Assembly: GCA_036274055.1 (NCBI GenBank)
Contig: DASUGM010000229.1
Coordinates: 1-16,623 of the forward strand
Length of the DNA: 16,623 nt
Direction: 5' to 3'
DNA from: DASUGM01 sp036274055
GTDB taxonomy: Bacteria; Acidobacteriota; Vicinamibacteria; Vicinamibacterales; SCN-69-37
Below the pieces are notes generated by a model. The model was not told where the DNA came from. It saw nothing but the letters and a program-made list of their open reading frames with translations, and did no database searches. The position numbers and the translations under genes were made by a program. Position 1 is the stretch's first letter. Each line of letters starts with the position of its first letter. Below, in pieces: positions 7,072-13,800 of this stretch.

Positions 7072-8213
7072 AGTCGTCGTCGTGGCGACCCTTGGCACTG
7101 CTGATCCTCGGCGCATCGCTGCTCGTTCCGCGCGTCTCGGCCGCGCTCGCCGACAACGCCGTGCACGATCAGCAGGACTTCGGCATCTTCTATCGCTCCG
7201 CGGGCTGCGTCGTCCGTGGCGGCTGCAGTGCTTACCCGGCGACCGAACAAGTCGCGCCAAACCTCGCGCCGCCGCATGCGCTGATGCTGGTGACGCCGCT
7301 GCTCCCGCTCGCGCAGCCCGTCGCATACATCGTGTTCCTGCTGTGCAGCACCGTCGTGCTGGCGATGCAGGCCTGGCGGGTGACCCGGACGCTCGGCCTG
7401 GTTTTGACTCCGCTCGCCTGGCTCGCCACGGCGGCGGTCGTCGGCAGCTCCGGAGTGATGGAATCGCTGATCACGAGCGGCAATATCTACGCATTCCTGG
7501 CCTGGCCCGCGGTTTCCGCCTGGCGACAGTGGCGGCGCGGCAATCTCCTGATCGCCGGCGTCTGGCTCGGCGTGATCGCCTCGTGCAAGGTGCTGGTGTT
7601 TCTCGCGTTGTTCTACTTCGTCGTCCACGGCGCCTGGCGAGCCGCGCTGGCGATGGTCGGCACGGCGGCGGCGATCGTCGCCATCGGCGTCGCCGGTTTC
7701 GGCAGCGCGCCCTACGCCGCGTGGCTCGAGATGCTGTCGCGCGCGCCGATGAGCGGCCAGTTTCACGACGCGTCGATCATGCAGACGCTGCTGCGCTGGC
7801 TCACACCGACGATGCAATTCGTGCCGATAGCGGACGCGGCCGGGCTCGTGCGGCCGATCTGGGCGGCAGCGGCGGGGCTCGTCGCGACGCTGGCGGTGAC
7901 AGTGCCGCGGCGCGCCGCCGACGCCGCACTACTCGCCGTGCTGAGCGCGGCGCTGCTCGCCTCACCAATCGGATGGATTCTCGCCGCCTGGTGGCTGATC
8001 GCGCCGGCAGTTGCGGTGTGGCTGATCGGCGGCAGCTTCGAACGCGCCGCACTCTCGTCGGTCGCAGTCCTGCTCTGGCTGCCGTCAACCCTGCCGCTCG
8101 CAGGGCAACCGTCCTCCGTCTTGACACTCACCGTCGGCTCGCTCAATTTCTGGTGCGTGATGACGCTGCTGCTGGTCGCCGTCGCCGCCGGACGCCGTGG
8201 CGTGAAGGCCTGA
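7068..8213 (+). CDS. GT87-like membrane glycosyltransferase D
   Basis: The product is 381 aa from the ATG at 7068, which overlaps the stop of gene C by 4 nt. The frame is open upstream, but that part only shadows gene C. The architecture is GT87-like: an early loop with QDFGIFYRSA (36-45), PPHALMLVTPLLPL (68-81), TSGNIYAFLAWP (136-147), SCKVLVF (172-178), HDASIMQTLLRW (233-244) and SPIGWILAAWW (299-309). These line up with the motifs of copies A and B, but D has Asp where A and B have Asn in the NAS motif, and it is clearly more distant. D37 corresponds to the putative catalytic Asp. The role is a membrane sugar transferase using a polyprenyl-phosphate donor, specificity unknown. The stop is 1 bp before the start of gene E. 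Confidence 0.8.
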   Translation: MKSSSWRPLALLILGASLLVPRVSAALADNAVHDQQDFGIFYRSAGCVVRGGCSAYPATEQVAPNLAPPHALMLVTPLLPLAQPVAYIVFLLCSTVVLAMQAWRVTRTLGLVLTPLAWLATAAVVGSSGVMESLITSGNIYAFLAWPAVSAWRQWRRGNLLIAGVWLGVIASCKVLVFLALFYFVVHGAWRAALAMVGTAAAIVAIGVAGFGSAPYAAWLEMLSRAPMSGQFHDASIMQTLLRWLTPTMQFVPIADAAGLVRPIWAAAAGLVATLAVTVPRRAADAALLAVLSAALLASPIGWILAAWWLIAPAVAVWLIGGSFERAALSSVAVLLWLPSTLPLAGQPSSVLTLTVGSLNFWCVMTLLLVAVAAGRRGVKA

Positions 8214-8214
8214 C

Positions 8215-9246
8215 GTGCTGACACGAAAAGATCTCGTCGTCGGCGTCATCGCGGCCGTACTGGCGGTGTGGGGGCTGACGTCGCGCGCCCACGATTCGGG
8301 CAACGCCGCGACGGCCGTCGCCAACGGCGCGGACACGGACCTGTACTCCGCCATCGTCGAACGCATGCGCGCAGGCGAACCGTACTATCGCGCCGCCGGT
8401 ACCGAGTTGTCTGCGCAAGGCTACGCGACGCTGCCGGTGACGAATTGGCGCCTGCCGACACTGGCCATATTCGAAGCGGCATTGCCGGCGTCGAACCTGC
8501 AGCCGATTCCGCTCGTCGCCCTCGGCTTGCTCGGGGTCTTCGCGTGGCACCGCGCGGGCGCGTCGCGGGGTCGCGGCGCGTGGGCTGCGGGTCTTGCACT
8601 GCTGATGCTCCCGGCCTGGGCGTCGGTCAAAGCGAGCTGGTTTCATGAGCTCTGGGCGGGGCAGTTGATCAGTTTGTCGCTGGCGTTGTGGATCGCCGGC
8701 CGGCCGCGGGCGAGCCTCGGCGCCGCCGCGGGCGCGCTCGCCGTGCGCGAGTTGGCCGCAATCTATGTGGTGATCATGGCGCTGCTCGAACTGCGACGCC
8801 GCGGCTGGCGCCAGTTCATGCTGTGGGTCGGCCTGCTCGCCCTGTTCGGGGTGGTCCTGCTGCTCCACTGGTCGGCGGCCTACATGTCGTTGCCGCCGAA
8901 CCCGCTGCAAAATTCCTGGGTCGCTCTCGGCGGATGGCCGTTCGTGCTCAGCGCGGCGCGCGGTCAGGTCGCGTTGTTGTTCTGGCCCTTCTGGATCCAC
9001 GCGCTGCTCGTGCCCGCGCTGTGGTGGGGCTTGTGGCGCGGACGGGACGCCGATGCGGCGCTGCCGATCGTTGTCACGGCCTACTTCGTGACGTTCATGG
9101 TGATCGGCCGGCCCGACAACTACTACTGGGGCCTGCTCATCGCGCCGTTGTTGCCGCTGGGCGTGCTCGGCTGGCTGGAGCCGTTTTCGATCCGAGGTCG
9201 TCGGGAAAACGGCTCCAGCGGTTTTGTCGGTAACGTGCGGAGTTGA
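8215..9246 (+). CDS. Polytopic membrane protein, paralogue of gene C
   Basis: The product is 343 aa from a GTG at 8215, one base after the previous stop. It shares the full motif set of gene C: TDLYSAIV (41-48), GEPYYRAA (54-61), TNWRLPTLA (76-84), HELWAGQLIS (144-153), AVRELA (176-181) and GRPDNYYWGLLIAPLLPLG (298-316). The homology to C ends at about residue 317. The remaining tail (LEPFSIRGRRENGSSG...) is encoded by palindromic repeat sequence, so the C-terminus and stop codon were probably supplied by an inserted element. The biochemical family is not recognised; a GT-C-like transferase or partner protein for the GT87-like enzymes is plausible. This is the last gene of the coupled block, and the large palindrome after it may define the transcript end. 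Confidence 0.75.
   Translation: MLTRKDLVVGVIAAVLAVWGLTSRAHDSGNAATAVANGADTDLYSAIVERMRAGEPYYRAAGTELSAQGYATLPVTNWRLPTLAIFEAALPASNLQPIPLVALGLLGVFAWHRAGASRGRGAWAAGLALLMLPAWASVKASWFHELWAGQLISLSLALWIAGRPRASLGAAAGALAVRELAAIYVVIMALLELRRRGWRQFMLWVGLLALFGVVLLLHWSAAYMSLPPNPLQNSWVALGGWPFVLSAARGQVALLFWPFWIHALLVPALWWGLWRGRDADAALPIVVTAYFVTFMVIGRPDNYYWGLLIAPLLPLGVLGWLEPFSIRGRRENGSSGFVGNVRS
9174..9219. repeat. Perfect 15-bp inverted repeat within the end of gene E
   Basis: GCTGGAGCCGTTTTC (9174-9188) is the exact reverse complement of GAAAACGGCTCCAGC (9205-9219), with a 16-nt loop. It lies inside the codons for the unshared C-terminal tail of gene E and adjoins the larger palindrome to the right. The arm sequence is related to the hairpin at 2740-2780. 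Confidence 0.85.
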
Positions 9247-9355
9247 TGGGGAAGATTTGCACAGGATGGGGACGGGGGTGCTTCGCGCGAGCGACCCCCG
9301 TCCCCGTCCTGTGCGAATCTTCCCCATCTCGTCCCCCACGGACGTCGAAACCGCT
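9217..9355. repeat. Long REP-like palindrome at the end of the membrane-protein block
   Basis: The core arms 9245-9279 and 9294-9328 are 35 bp each and pair completely apart from two T/G positions, which would be wobble pairs in RNA. The loop is 14 nt and partly self-pairing. Weaker complementarity continues outward to AGCGGTTT (9217) and AAACCGCT (9348-9355). The arms are built of GATGGGGAAG, GCACAGGA and GGGGACGGGGG blocks, resembling the GGGGAC-type REP sequences mobilised by RAYT transposases. No transposase is in the window. There is no T-tract, so it is not a typical intrinsic terminator, though the hairpin could stabilise the 3' end. From 9356 to 9507 I see nothing further. Confidence 0.9.
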
Positions 9356-9507
9356 CCCGGACAGAGTCGCAACTCGGCCACAGAAGCGTAGGGTCTGATT
9401 AGGGGACGATCGCGACAGATCCGTCAAAATGGGCCTGATGTCGAGGGATTTCCGGCGTTTTCGGTCCGCCGCCCGCTTGGCATCCGGCTTGCTCAAGTGA
9501 GGGGCGT

Positions 9508-9870
9508 ATGTCGGGTTCCACCTTGTTATCCACGTCCGCCGCGACCCAGGTCGCGACAGATGACGCCGTTCACATCGAGGCGCGGCTGACCAGCCGCGAA
9601 GCGCTGGACCTGCGCCTCGACGTCGAAGTTCGTGATCTCCGTCAAGAAGGCTTCGACGCCGAGATGTCCCGGCCGCTCGTGGCGAGCGAACTGTTCGACG
9701 TCGCATTCCGCGCGGCCGGCGAGTTATCACCGCGCCTGCGCGTCCGCGTGGTCGAGAGCAACTGGCTCGCGGTCCGGGGACGCAAAGTGATCTATGTCAC
9801 CCGCTTCCAGTTCGTCCACGCCGACGCGCCCGCGACGCAAGCGATCGTCGAGCGGCTCAGGGCTGCGTAG
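9508..9870 (+). CDS. Small hypothetical protein, possibly a degenerate PilZ domain
   Basis: The product is 120 aa from an ATG preceded by GTGAGGGGCGT, an adequate but close ribosome binding site. There is no signal peptide or membrane segment, so it is probably cytoplasmic. The segment LRLDVEVRDLRQEGFDAEM (about 35-53) is followed by a beta-rich LRVRVVESN (77-85) and VIYVTRFQFV (94-103). This recalls the PilZ pattern of an N-terminal Arg motif, DxSxxG and a later hydrophobic strand. However, the RxxxR motif needed for cyclic-di-GMP binding is not clear, and the second motif reads DLRQEG rather than DxSxxG. If PilZ, it is likely non-binding. I would not assign a function. It stands alone between repeat blocks. 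Confidence 0.6.
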   Translation: MSGSTLLSTSAATQVATDDAVHIEARLTSREALDLRLDVEVRDLRQEGFDAEMSRPLVASELFDVAFRAAGELSPRLRVRVVESNWLAVRGRKVIYVTRFQFVHADAPATQAIVERLRAA

Positions 9871-9884
9871 ACACTGCACTTGTC

Positions 9885-10115
9885 ACAAGAGCCTTCAACA
9901 TGAAGGACATGAAGAAAACCTACTTCTTGGAAAACCTCGCGAGATCCGTACTGAGATAGATCGCAGACTCGGATAGAGAGCATGAAGAGTACTGACCACA
10001 GCTGTCAGGCTCTTCATGAGCTTCACGTTCTGCTGCGTTCTTCGCTCAGGACGCATCTCGCAAGGTTTTCCAAGAAGTAGGTCTTCTTCATGTCCTTCAT
10101 GTTGAAGGCTCTTGT
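9885..10115. mobile_element. 231-bp MITE-like element with 60-bp terminal inverted repeats
   Basis: Left arm 9885-9944 and right arm 10056-10115 are inverted copies of each other with two mismatches in 60 bp, and the match continues inward imperfectly for about another dozen bases. A second perfect inverted pair sits in the centre: CATGAAGAG (9981-9989) and CTCTTCATG (10010-10018), enclosing CTGAC/GTCAG. The whole element can therefore fold into one nested hairpin. The ends read CTTCAACATGAAGGACATGA; in translation this gives QHEGHEE, a phrase I recall from spurious N-termini of many bacterial proteins, so it is probably a widespread repeat. No transposase is encoded, and flanking target duplications were not identified. 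Confidence 0.8.
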
Positions 10116-10411
10116 CGACAAGCGTTCCTACTTCGCCAAATCCACCGTCCCGTCCGTCAGCTTGGAAAACCTCGCGAGATCGGTACTGAGATAAAGAGCG
10201 GATTCGGATAGAGAGCATGAAGAGTACTGACCACAGCTGTCAGGCTCTACATGAGCTTCACGTTCTGCTGCGTTCTTCGCTCAGGACGCATCTCGCAAGG
10301 TTTTCCAAGAAGTAGGTCTTCTTCATATCCTTCATGTTGAAGGCTCTTGTCTTGAAGGCTCTTGTCGACAAGCGTTCCTCACTTCGCCAAATCCACCGTC
10401 CCGTCCGTCAG
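9926..10411. repeat. Tandem duplication of the MITE-like element plus a gene tail
   Basis: Unit 1 is 9926-10160 (235 bp) and unit 2 is 10161-10411 (251 bp), directly abutting. Unit 2 has a 15-bp internal tandem duplication (TTGAAGGCTCTTGTC) and one extra C, which account for the 16-bp difference. Scattered substitutions show the duplication is not recent. Each unit ends with about 30 bp that encode the last ten residues (LTDGTVDLAK) of the leftward lipoprotein gene. Unit 2 carries the real gene end and unit 1 an orphan copy. Unit 2 lacks the outer 41 bp of the element's left arm. Nothing else is recognisable between 9871 and 10378. Confidence 0.92.
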
Positions 10412-10765
10412 CGTTGTGCAGTTCGGCGCCGAGTACGTGCCCTTCAGGCGATCGCCGTCCAGCGCGACATTGAACACGCCGCTGCCGGGCGGACACTCGA
10501 AGGCGATGTTCAGACGGCCGCTGAGAATCTGATACGCGGCCGTGTCGCCGCTGAGTGACGCACCTCCGGGAAACGCGACGGTGAATGTTCCCGGTGTGCC
10601 AATCCCGGGAATCACCAGACGCAGCGTGCCGGTGCCGGCGACGCGATCGGAGAGCGTCCCATTCCAGGTGCCGTGATACACGTCGGTCGGCGCCGTCGAA
10701 GCCGTGGTGCCGCAGGAGATCGTTGCGGCACAGAGCGCCGCGACAACGAGGAGACGAGGAAACAA
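10379..10765 (-). CDS. Small secreted lipoprotein, beta-rich, unknown function
   Basis: The product is 128 aa if translation starts at the TTG at 10765. GGAGG lies just upstream, but with only 2 nt spacing, so the start is uncertain. The open frame continues back to 11002, but that part overlaps the upstream gene and is not protein-like. From the TTG the protein begins with MFPRLLVVAALCAATISC, a signal peptide with a possible lipidation Cys18. The mature part is Gly/Thr/Ser-rich, with repeated strand-like stretches (YHGTWNGTLSD, GTLRLVIPG, TFTVAFPGG, LNIAFECPPGSG, ALDGDRLKGTYSAPNC). This suggests a small beta-barrel or sandwich such as is common in periplasmic proteins of Acidobacteriota. It lies 22 bp after the winged-helix/TPR gene on the same strand and may be co-transcribed. 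Its 3' end has been copied by the adjacent tandem duplication. Confidence 0.7.
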   Translation of the reverse strand: MFPRLLVVAALCAATISCGTTASTAPTDVYHGTWNGTLSDRVAGTGTLRLVIPGIGTPGTFTVAFPGGASLSGDTAAYQILSGRLNIAFECPPGSGVFNVALDGDRLKGTYSAPNCTTLTDGTVDLAK

Positions 10766-10787
10766 GGCCTCCAGATTATCAACTTCG

Positions 10788-12713
10788 CTAGGCCGCGCGC
10801 GAGGCCAGCAGTGCGAGCAACGCCCGTCCCGCGGCCGAATCCCGCAAGACCGCGAACCACGGCTCGACCGGCAGCGTCCATCCCGCGGAGCCGGCCGGCG
10901 CCTGCTCGAGCAGCGTCGACAGCGTCTGCACCGCGGCCGCATGGTCGTTGGCGACGACATGCGCATAGGCGCGCGCCATCGCGGCTTCGCCGTGACGTTC
11001 ACCCTGCACCAGTTCGTTGATCGCGATCAAGGCGTCGGCGAGCAATGCCGCCGCGCGATCGCGAGCGCCGAGTCGGGCCGACGCGTCCGCCAGGCCGACG
11101 ATCGATCGCGCATGACGCGGCATCCGCGCCAGCGCGCTCGTGAACATCGCCGCCGCACCGGCGGCATCGCCGGCGGCGAGGCGCGCGAAACCGTGACCGT
11201 CGCACGCATCCATCGCGAATTCGTCGACGAACAGGTGGCCGGCGGTCGATGCCAGCTCGCGATCGAACGCGCCGCTGGCGGCTTCTGCGTCGCCGTCCGC
11301 GAGATGAATCAGCCCGCGCAGCCAGTGCAGTCCGGACGCCGGAAAGCGACGCGGCCCCTGGCCCGCCTCGGCGTGCGCGATGCCGGTGTCGAGCGCGGCG
11401 GCGGCGCGCGCCAGATCGCCGCGGGCGATGTGCACCATCGCGATATGAAAGTACGCATACGCCAGCCGCGGAAACCAGCGAATCACCGACCCCAGACAGT
11501 CGACGCGTTCGCTGCCCCAGGCGGCAATACCGAGCCTGAATTCATGGCGCCAGTTACCCGGCTCGAGCGCGACCGCGAGGCGGCCCGCCGCGATCGCTTC
11601 ACGCGGCCGATCGGCGCTCGCCAGGAAGAACGCGAGCGCGGAGTGGCCCTCGGCAAGCTCAGCGTCGATTTCAACGGCGCGCCGCGCGTGACCGATGGCG
11701 GCCGCCAGTTGCGCGCGGTCCGGCTGCGCGCGGGCCCGCGACGCCTGAAACTGCCAGAAGCGCGCATGCGCCAGGCCGACGTGTGCCAGCGCGTAGCCCG
11801 GATCGCCGGCCAGTGCCCGCTCGAAATCGGCGATCGCCTCGGGAATCAGCGCGGGATCGAGTGACTCGAGCCGCAACCGGCCTTCCGTCAGGGCTCGGTA
11901 AGCGTCCAGACTCGACGTCTCGCGCGCGTGAATCCGCGCCGTCGCCGCCGACGTCATCGTCATCTTCAGACCGGCCACGAGCTGCGTGACGATCGCGTCC
12001 TGCGTCGCAAACACCTCGGCCAGCGGTCCGTCAGCCTTCGCGTGCGCCAGCGCCTCGCGAGTTCTGACATCAACGACGCGCGACGTAATTCGCAGCTGAT
12101 CGCCAACGCGCTGGAAGCTGCCGACGACGGCAAGATCGATGTCAGCAGTCCGCGCCGCTTCGGCCACGGGATCGCCCTCCGACGGCATGGCGGGAAGTCG
12201 ATCGATGACGCGGAATTCGCGGATCGCGCGGAGGTCGTTGGTGATCGTTTCGGCGATGCCGGCCTGCAGCCACGCAATCCCGGCATCGCGAGTGACGTTG
12301 GCGAAGTCGAGGACGATCACCGCACGCTGGCCGCTGAGTGACGACGACGGCGCGCGCGCCGGTGGCGCAGCGCCGGCCGGTGCACCGGCGATGCCGACCT
12401 CGACCGCGGCGACGAATCGATAGCCGCGCCGCGACACCGTCTGGAGGAACGTCGGCTGCGCCGGCTGATCGCCGAGGGCCTGACGCAGTTCCGAGACGAC
12501 TTGTGTCAGCGCGTTATCGGTGACCGCGACATCCGGCCACAGCAGCCGGAAGATCTCGTCTTTGGTTAAAAGCTCCGACGGATGTTGGACGAACAACAGC
12601 AACAGGTCGATCGCCTTTGGCGACAGCGCGATCGGATCGGCGCCGCGTACCAAGCGATACGCCGCGGGATCGAGCACGAACGCTCCGAAGCGATAGAGGA
12701 CGTTGACCGCCAT
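10788..12713 (-). CDS. CadC-like winged-helix regulator with TolB-like and TPR domains
   Basis: The product is 641 aa. Residues 7-102 form an OmpR/PhoB-type DNA-binding domain: LSPKAIDLLLLFVQHP, LLTKDEIFRLLWPDVAVTDNALTQVVSELRQALGD and the terminal VSRRGYRF are all present. After an Ala/Pro-rich linker (about 107-127), residues 129-250 match the TolB-like/FlgO-like domain (AVIVLDFANVTRDAG; DLAVVGSFQRVGDQLRIT). The remainder, about 265-600, consists of degenerate TPR repeats such as IADFERALAGDPGYALAHVGLAHA and ARRAVEIDAELAEGHSALAFFLA. Unlike E. coli CadC there is no transmembrane helix between the DNA-binding and sensing parts, so it is likely cytoplasmic. Such proteins are abundant in Acidobacteriota and their ligands are unknown. 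The start is the ATG at 12713, divergent from the desaturase operon, which is a plausible target. Confidence 0.9.
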   Translation of the reverse strand: MAVNVLYRFGAFVLDPAAYRLVRGADPIALSPKAIDLLLLFVQHPSELLTKDEIFRLLWPDVAVTDNALTQVVSELRQALGDQPAQPTFLQTVSRRGYRFVAAVEVGIAGAPAGAAPPARAPSSSLSGQRAVIVLDFANVTRDAGIAWLQAGIAETITNDLRAIREFRVIDRLPAMPSEGDPVAEAARTADIDLAVVGSFQRVGDQLRITSRVVDVRTREALAHAKADGPLAEVFATQDAIVTQLVAGLKMTMTSAATARIHARETSSLDAYRALTEGRLRLESLDPALIPEAIADFERALAGDPGYALAHVGLAHARFWQFQASRARAQPDRAQLAAAIGHARRAVEIDAELAEGHSALAFFLASADRPREAIAAGRLAVALEPGNWRHEFRLGIAAWGSERVDCLGSVIRWFPRLAYAYFHIAMVHIARGDLARAAAALDTGIAHAEAGQGPRRFPASGLHWLRGLIHLADGDAEAASGAFDRELASTAGHLFVDEFAMDACDGHGFARLAAGDAAGAAAMFTSALARMPRHARSIVGLADASARLGARDRAAALLADALIAINELVQGERHGEAAMARAYAHVVANDHAAAVQTLSTLLEQAPAGSAGWTLPVEPWFAVLRDSAAGRALLALLASRAA

Positions 12714-12718
12714 ACGCC

Positions 12719-12742
12719 GGCGAGGAGTGTACTCCGCTCGCC
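12719..12742. promoter_or_regulatory. Dyad in the divergent intergenic region
   Basis: GGCGA-GGAGT-GT-ACTCC-GC-TCGCC is a two-part dyad: a perfect 5-bp pair (12724-12728/12731-12735) plus an outer 5-bp pair with a 2-nt bulge. It starts 5 bp upstream of the regulator ATG. It could be an operator for autoregulation or a leader hairpin. I see no convincing -35/-10 pair in the 118-bp gap for either direction. Confidence 0.4.
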
Positions 12743-12831
12743 GCGAAAGACGAGCCCTCAGAAGGTTTCAGTGTTCCTCAGGGTTTTCTCACGACACCTC
12801 GCAAGCCGGCGCCGTATCGTCGCATCGATCG

Positions 12832-13800
12832 ATGGACTCGATGCACCGACCCGCAACGCCGCCATCGCCTGCCGTGCTCGCGCATCTGCGCGCCTCGAAC
12901 CTCGTCGGCGCGACCTACGTCGGTCTCACGGCAGTCGCCACTGCCGTGGGCGTGTGGCTGTCGGTGCACACCGGCCCGGCCGCGTGGCTGCTCGGCCAAA
13001 TCGTGCTGGCCGCGTGCTTCGTCGAGTGGTTCGTGCTGCTGCACGAGTGTGGCCACGGCACACTGTTCCGGAATCGCCTCGCCAATGTCGTCGCCGGGCA
13101 CGTGGCTGGCGTCGCCGCGTTGATTCCCTTCGACAGCTGGCGGCGCATCCACGGACGCCATCACAAGTGGACCGGCTGGCAGGACCTCGATCCAACCACC
13201 GCGGTCCTCGCTCCGCGGCCGTTGGGCCGGCTCGAACGAGTAGTCGTCAATCTGTGCTGGCGCCTGTGGATTCCGCTGTTCGCCGCGGCCTATCGGCTCA
13301 ACAACTTCTGGAACGTACCGCGGTTGCTGCGGCTGTTCACGGCGCCGGCGACGCGGACGCGCGTTGTCGTCAGCGTCATGGCGACGGCAGGCGTCTACGT
13401 CGCGGCCATCATTTTGCTTGGGCCGACGATGACGGCACGCCTGGTCCTCGTCAGTCTGTTCCTGTCGTTCATCGCCCAGGACGTTCTGATCGTCAGCCAG
13501 CACACGCACGTGCCGATGGGCCTCAGCCACGGTCACGCGGTCGATCCGTATCCGACGCTCGCTCAAGAGCCGTTCACGCGATCGCTGCGGCTGCCGGCGT
13601 GGCTGTCGCGGGCGCTGCTGCACTTCGACGCGCACGAACTGCACCACATGTATCCCTTCGTGCCCGGCTACGAGCTTCACGCCGTGCCATACACGCCGGC
13701 GCACGAAGTGCCCTGGACGCGATGGATTCCCGCCGCGCGCGCAATGCCCGGCGAGCAGCTGTTCTTTCAGAATCGCGACGAGACCGGGTTCGATTTATGA
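12832..13800 (+). CDS. Membrane fatty acid desaturase (histidine-box type)
   Basis: The product is 322 aa from the ATG at 12832 (a second ATG at 12841 is equally possible; neither has a clear Shine-Dalgarno). The three di-iron histidine boxes are intact: HECGH (71-75), HGRHH (107-111) and HELHH (268-272). An additional QHTHVP is at 223-228. Four or so membrane segments surround them (about 26-45, 52-70, 140-155, 178-222). Enzymes of this superfamily use O2 and reducing equivalents to introduce double bonds or hydroxyls into acyl chains or related lipids. HGRHH followed by KWTGWQDLDP is typical of the bacterial FA_desaturase family. It is the first gene of a coupled operon (stop overlaps the next ATG) with a CarS-like and a PEP-synthase-like gene. 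The substrate, acyl lipid or a carotenoid- or isoprenoid-type chain, cannot be decided. Confidence 0.9.
   Translation: MDSMHRPATPPSPAVLAHLRASNLVGATYVGLTAVATAVGVWLSVHTGPAAWLLGQIVLAACFVEWFVLLHECGHGTLFRNRLANVVAGHVAGVAALIPFDSWRRIHGRHHKWTGWQDLDPTTAVLAPRPLGRLERVVVNLCWRLWIPLFAAAYRLNNFWNVPRLLRLFTAPATRTRVVVSVMATAGVYVAAIILLGPTMTARLVLVSLFLSFIAQDVLIVSQHTHVPMGLSHGHAVDPYPTLAQEPFTRSLRLPAWLSRALLHFDAHELHHMYPFVPGYELHAVPYTPAHEVPWTRWIPAARAMPGEQLFFQNRDETGFDL

Noticed and set aside
7082..8221. Long plus-strand open frame overlapping gene D
   Set aside because: It is an Arg/Ala-rich alternate frame of the GT87-like gene, without hydrophobic segments or motifs.
2840..9246. Genomic island integrated at tRNA-Leu
   Set aside because: I found no integrase and no second copy of the tRNA 3' end in the window. 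The tRNA neighbour may be coincidental.
9245..9328. Rho-independent terminator after gene E
   Set aside because: The stem is far longer than usual, the loop is mid-size and no T-tract follows. A REP-like repeat explains it better, although it may still affect the transcript end.
9895..10218. Minus-strand open frame in the inverted-repeat element (contains QHEGHEE)
   Set aside because: It is simply a translation of the repeat arms. There is no protein-like composition, and the same phrase appears in both orientations.
9926..10411. Possible CRISPR array
   Set aside because: There are only two units of about 240 bp, directly adjoining, with no unique spacers and no cas genes.
10766..11002. N-terminal extension of the small lipoprotein gene
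   Set aside because: This stretch overlaps the winged-helix/TPR coding sequence and is Arg/Cys-rich. The signal peptide begins only after the TTG at 10765.
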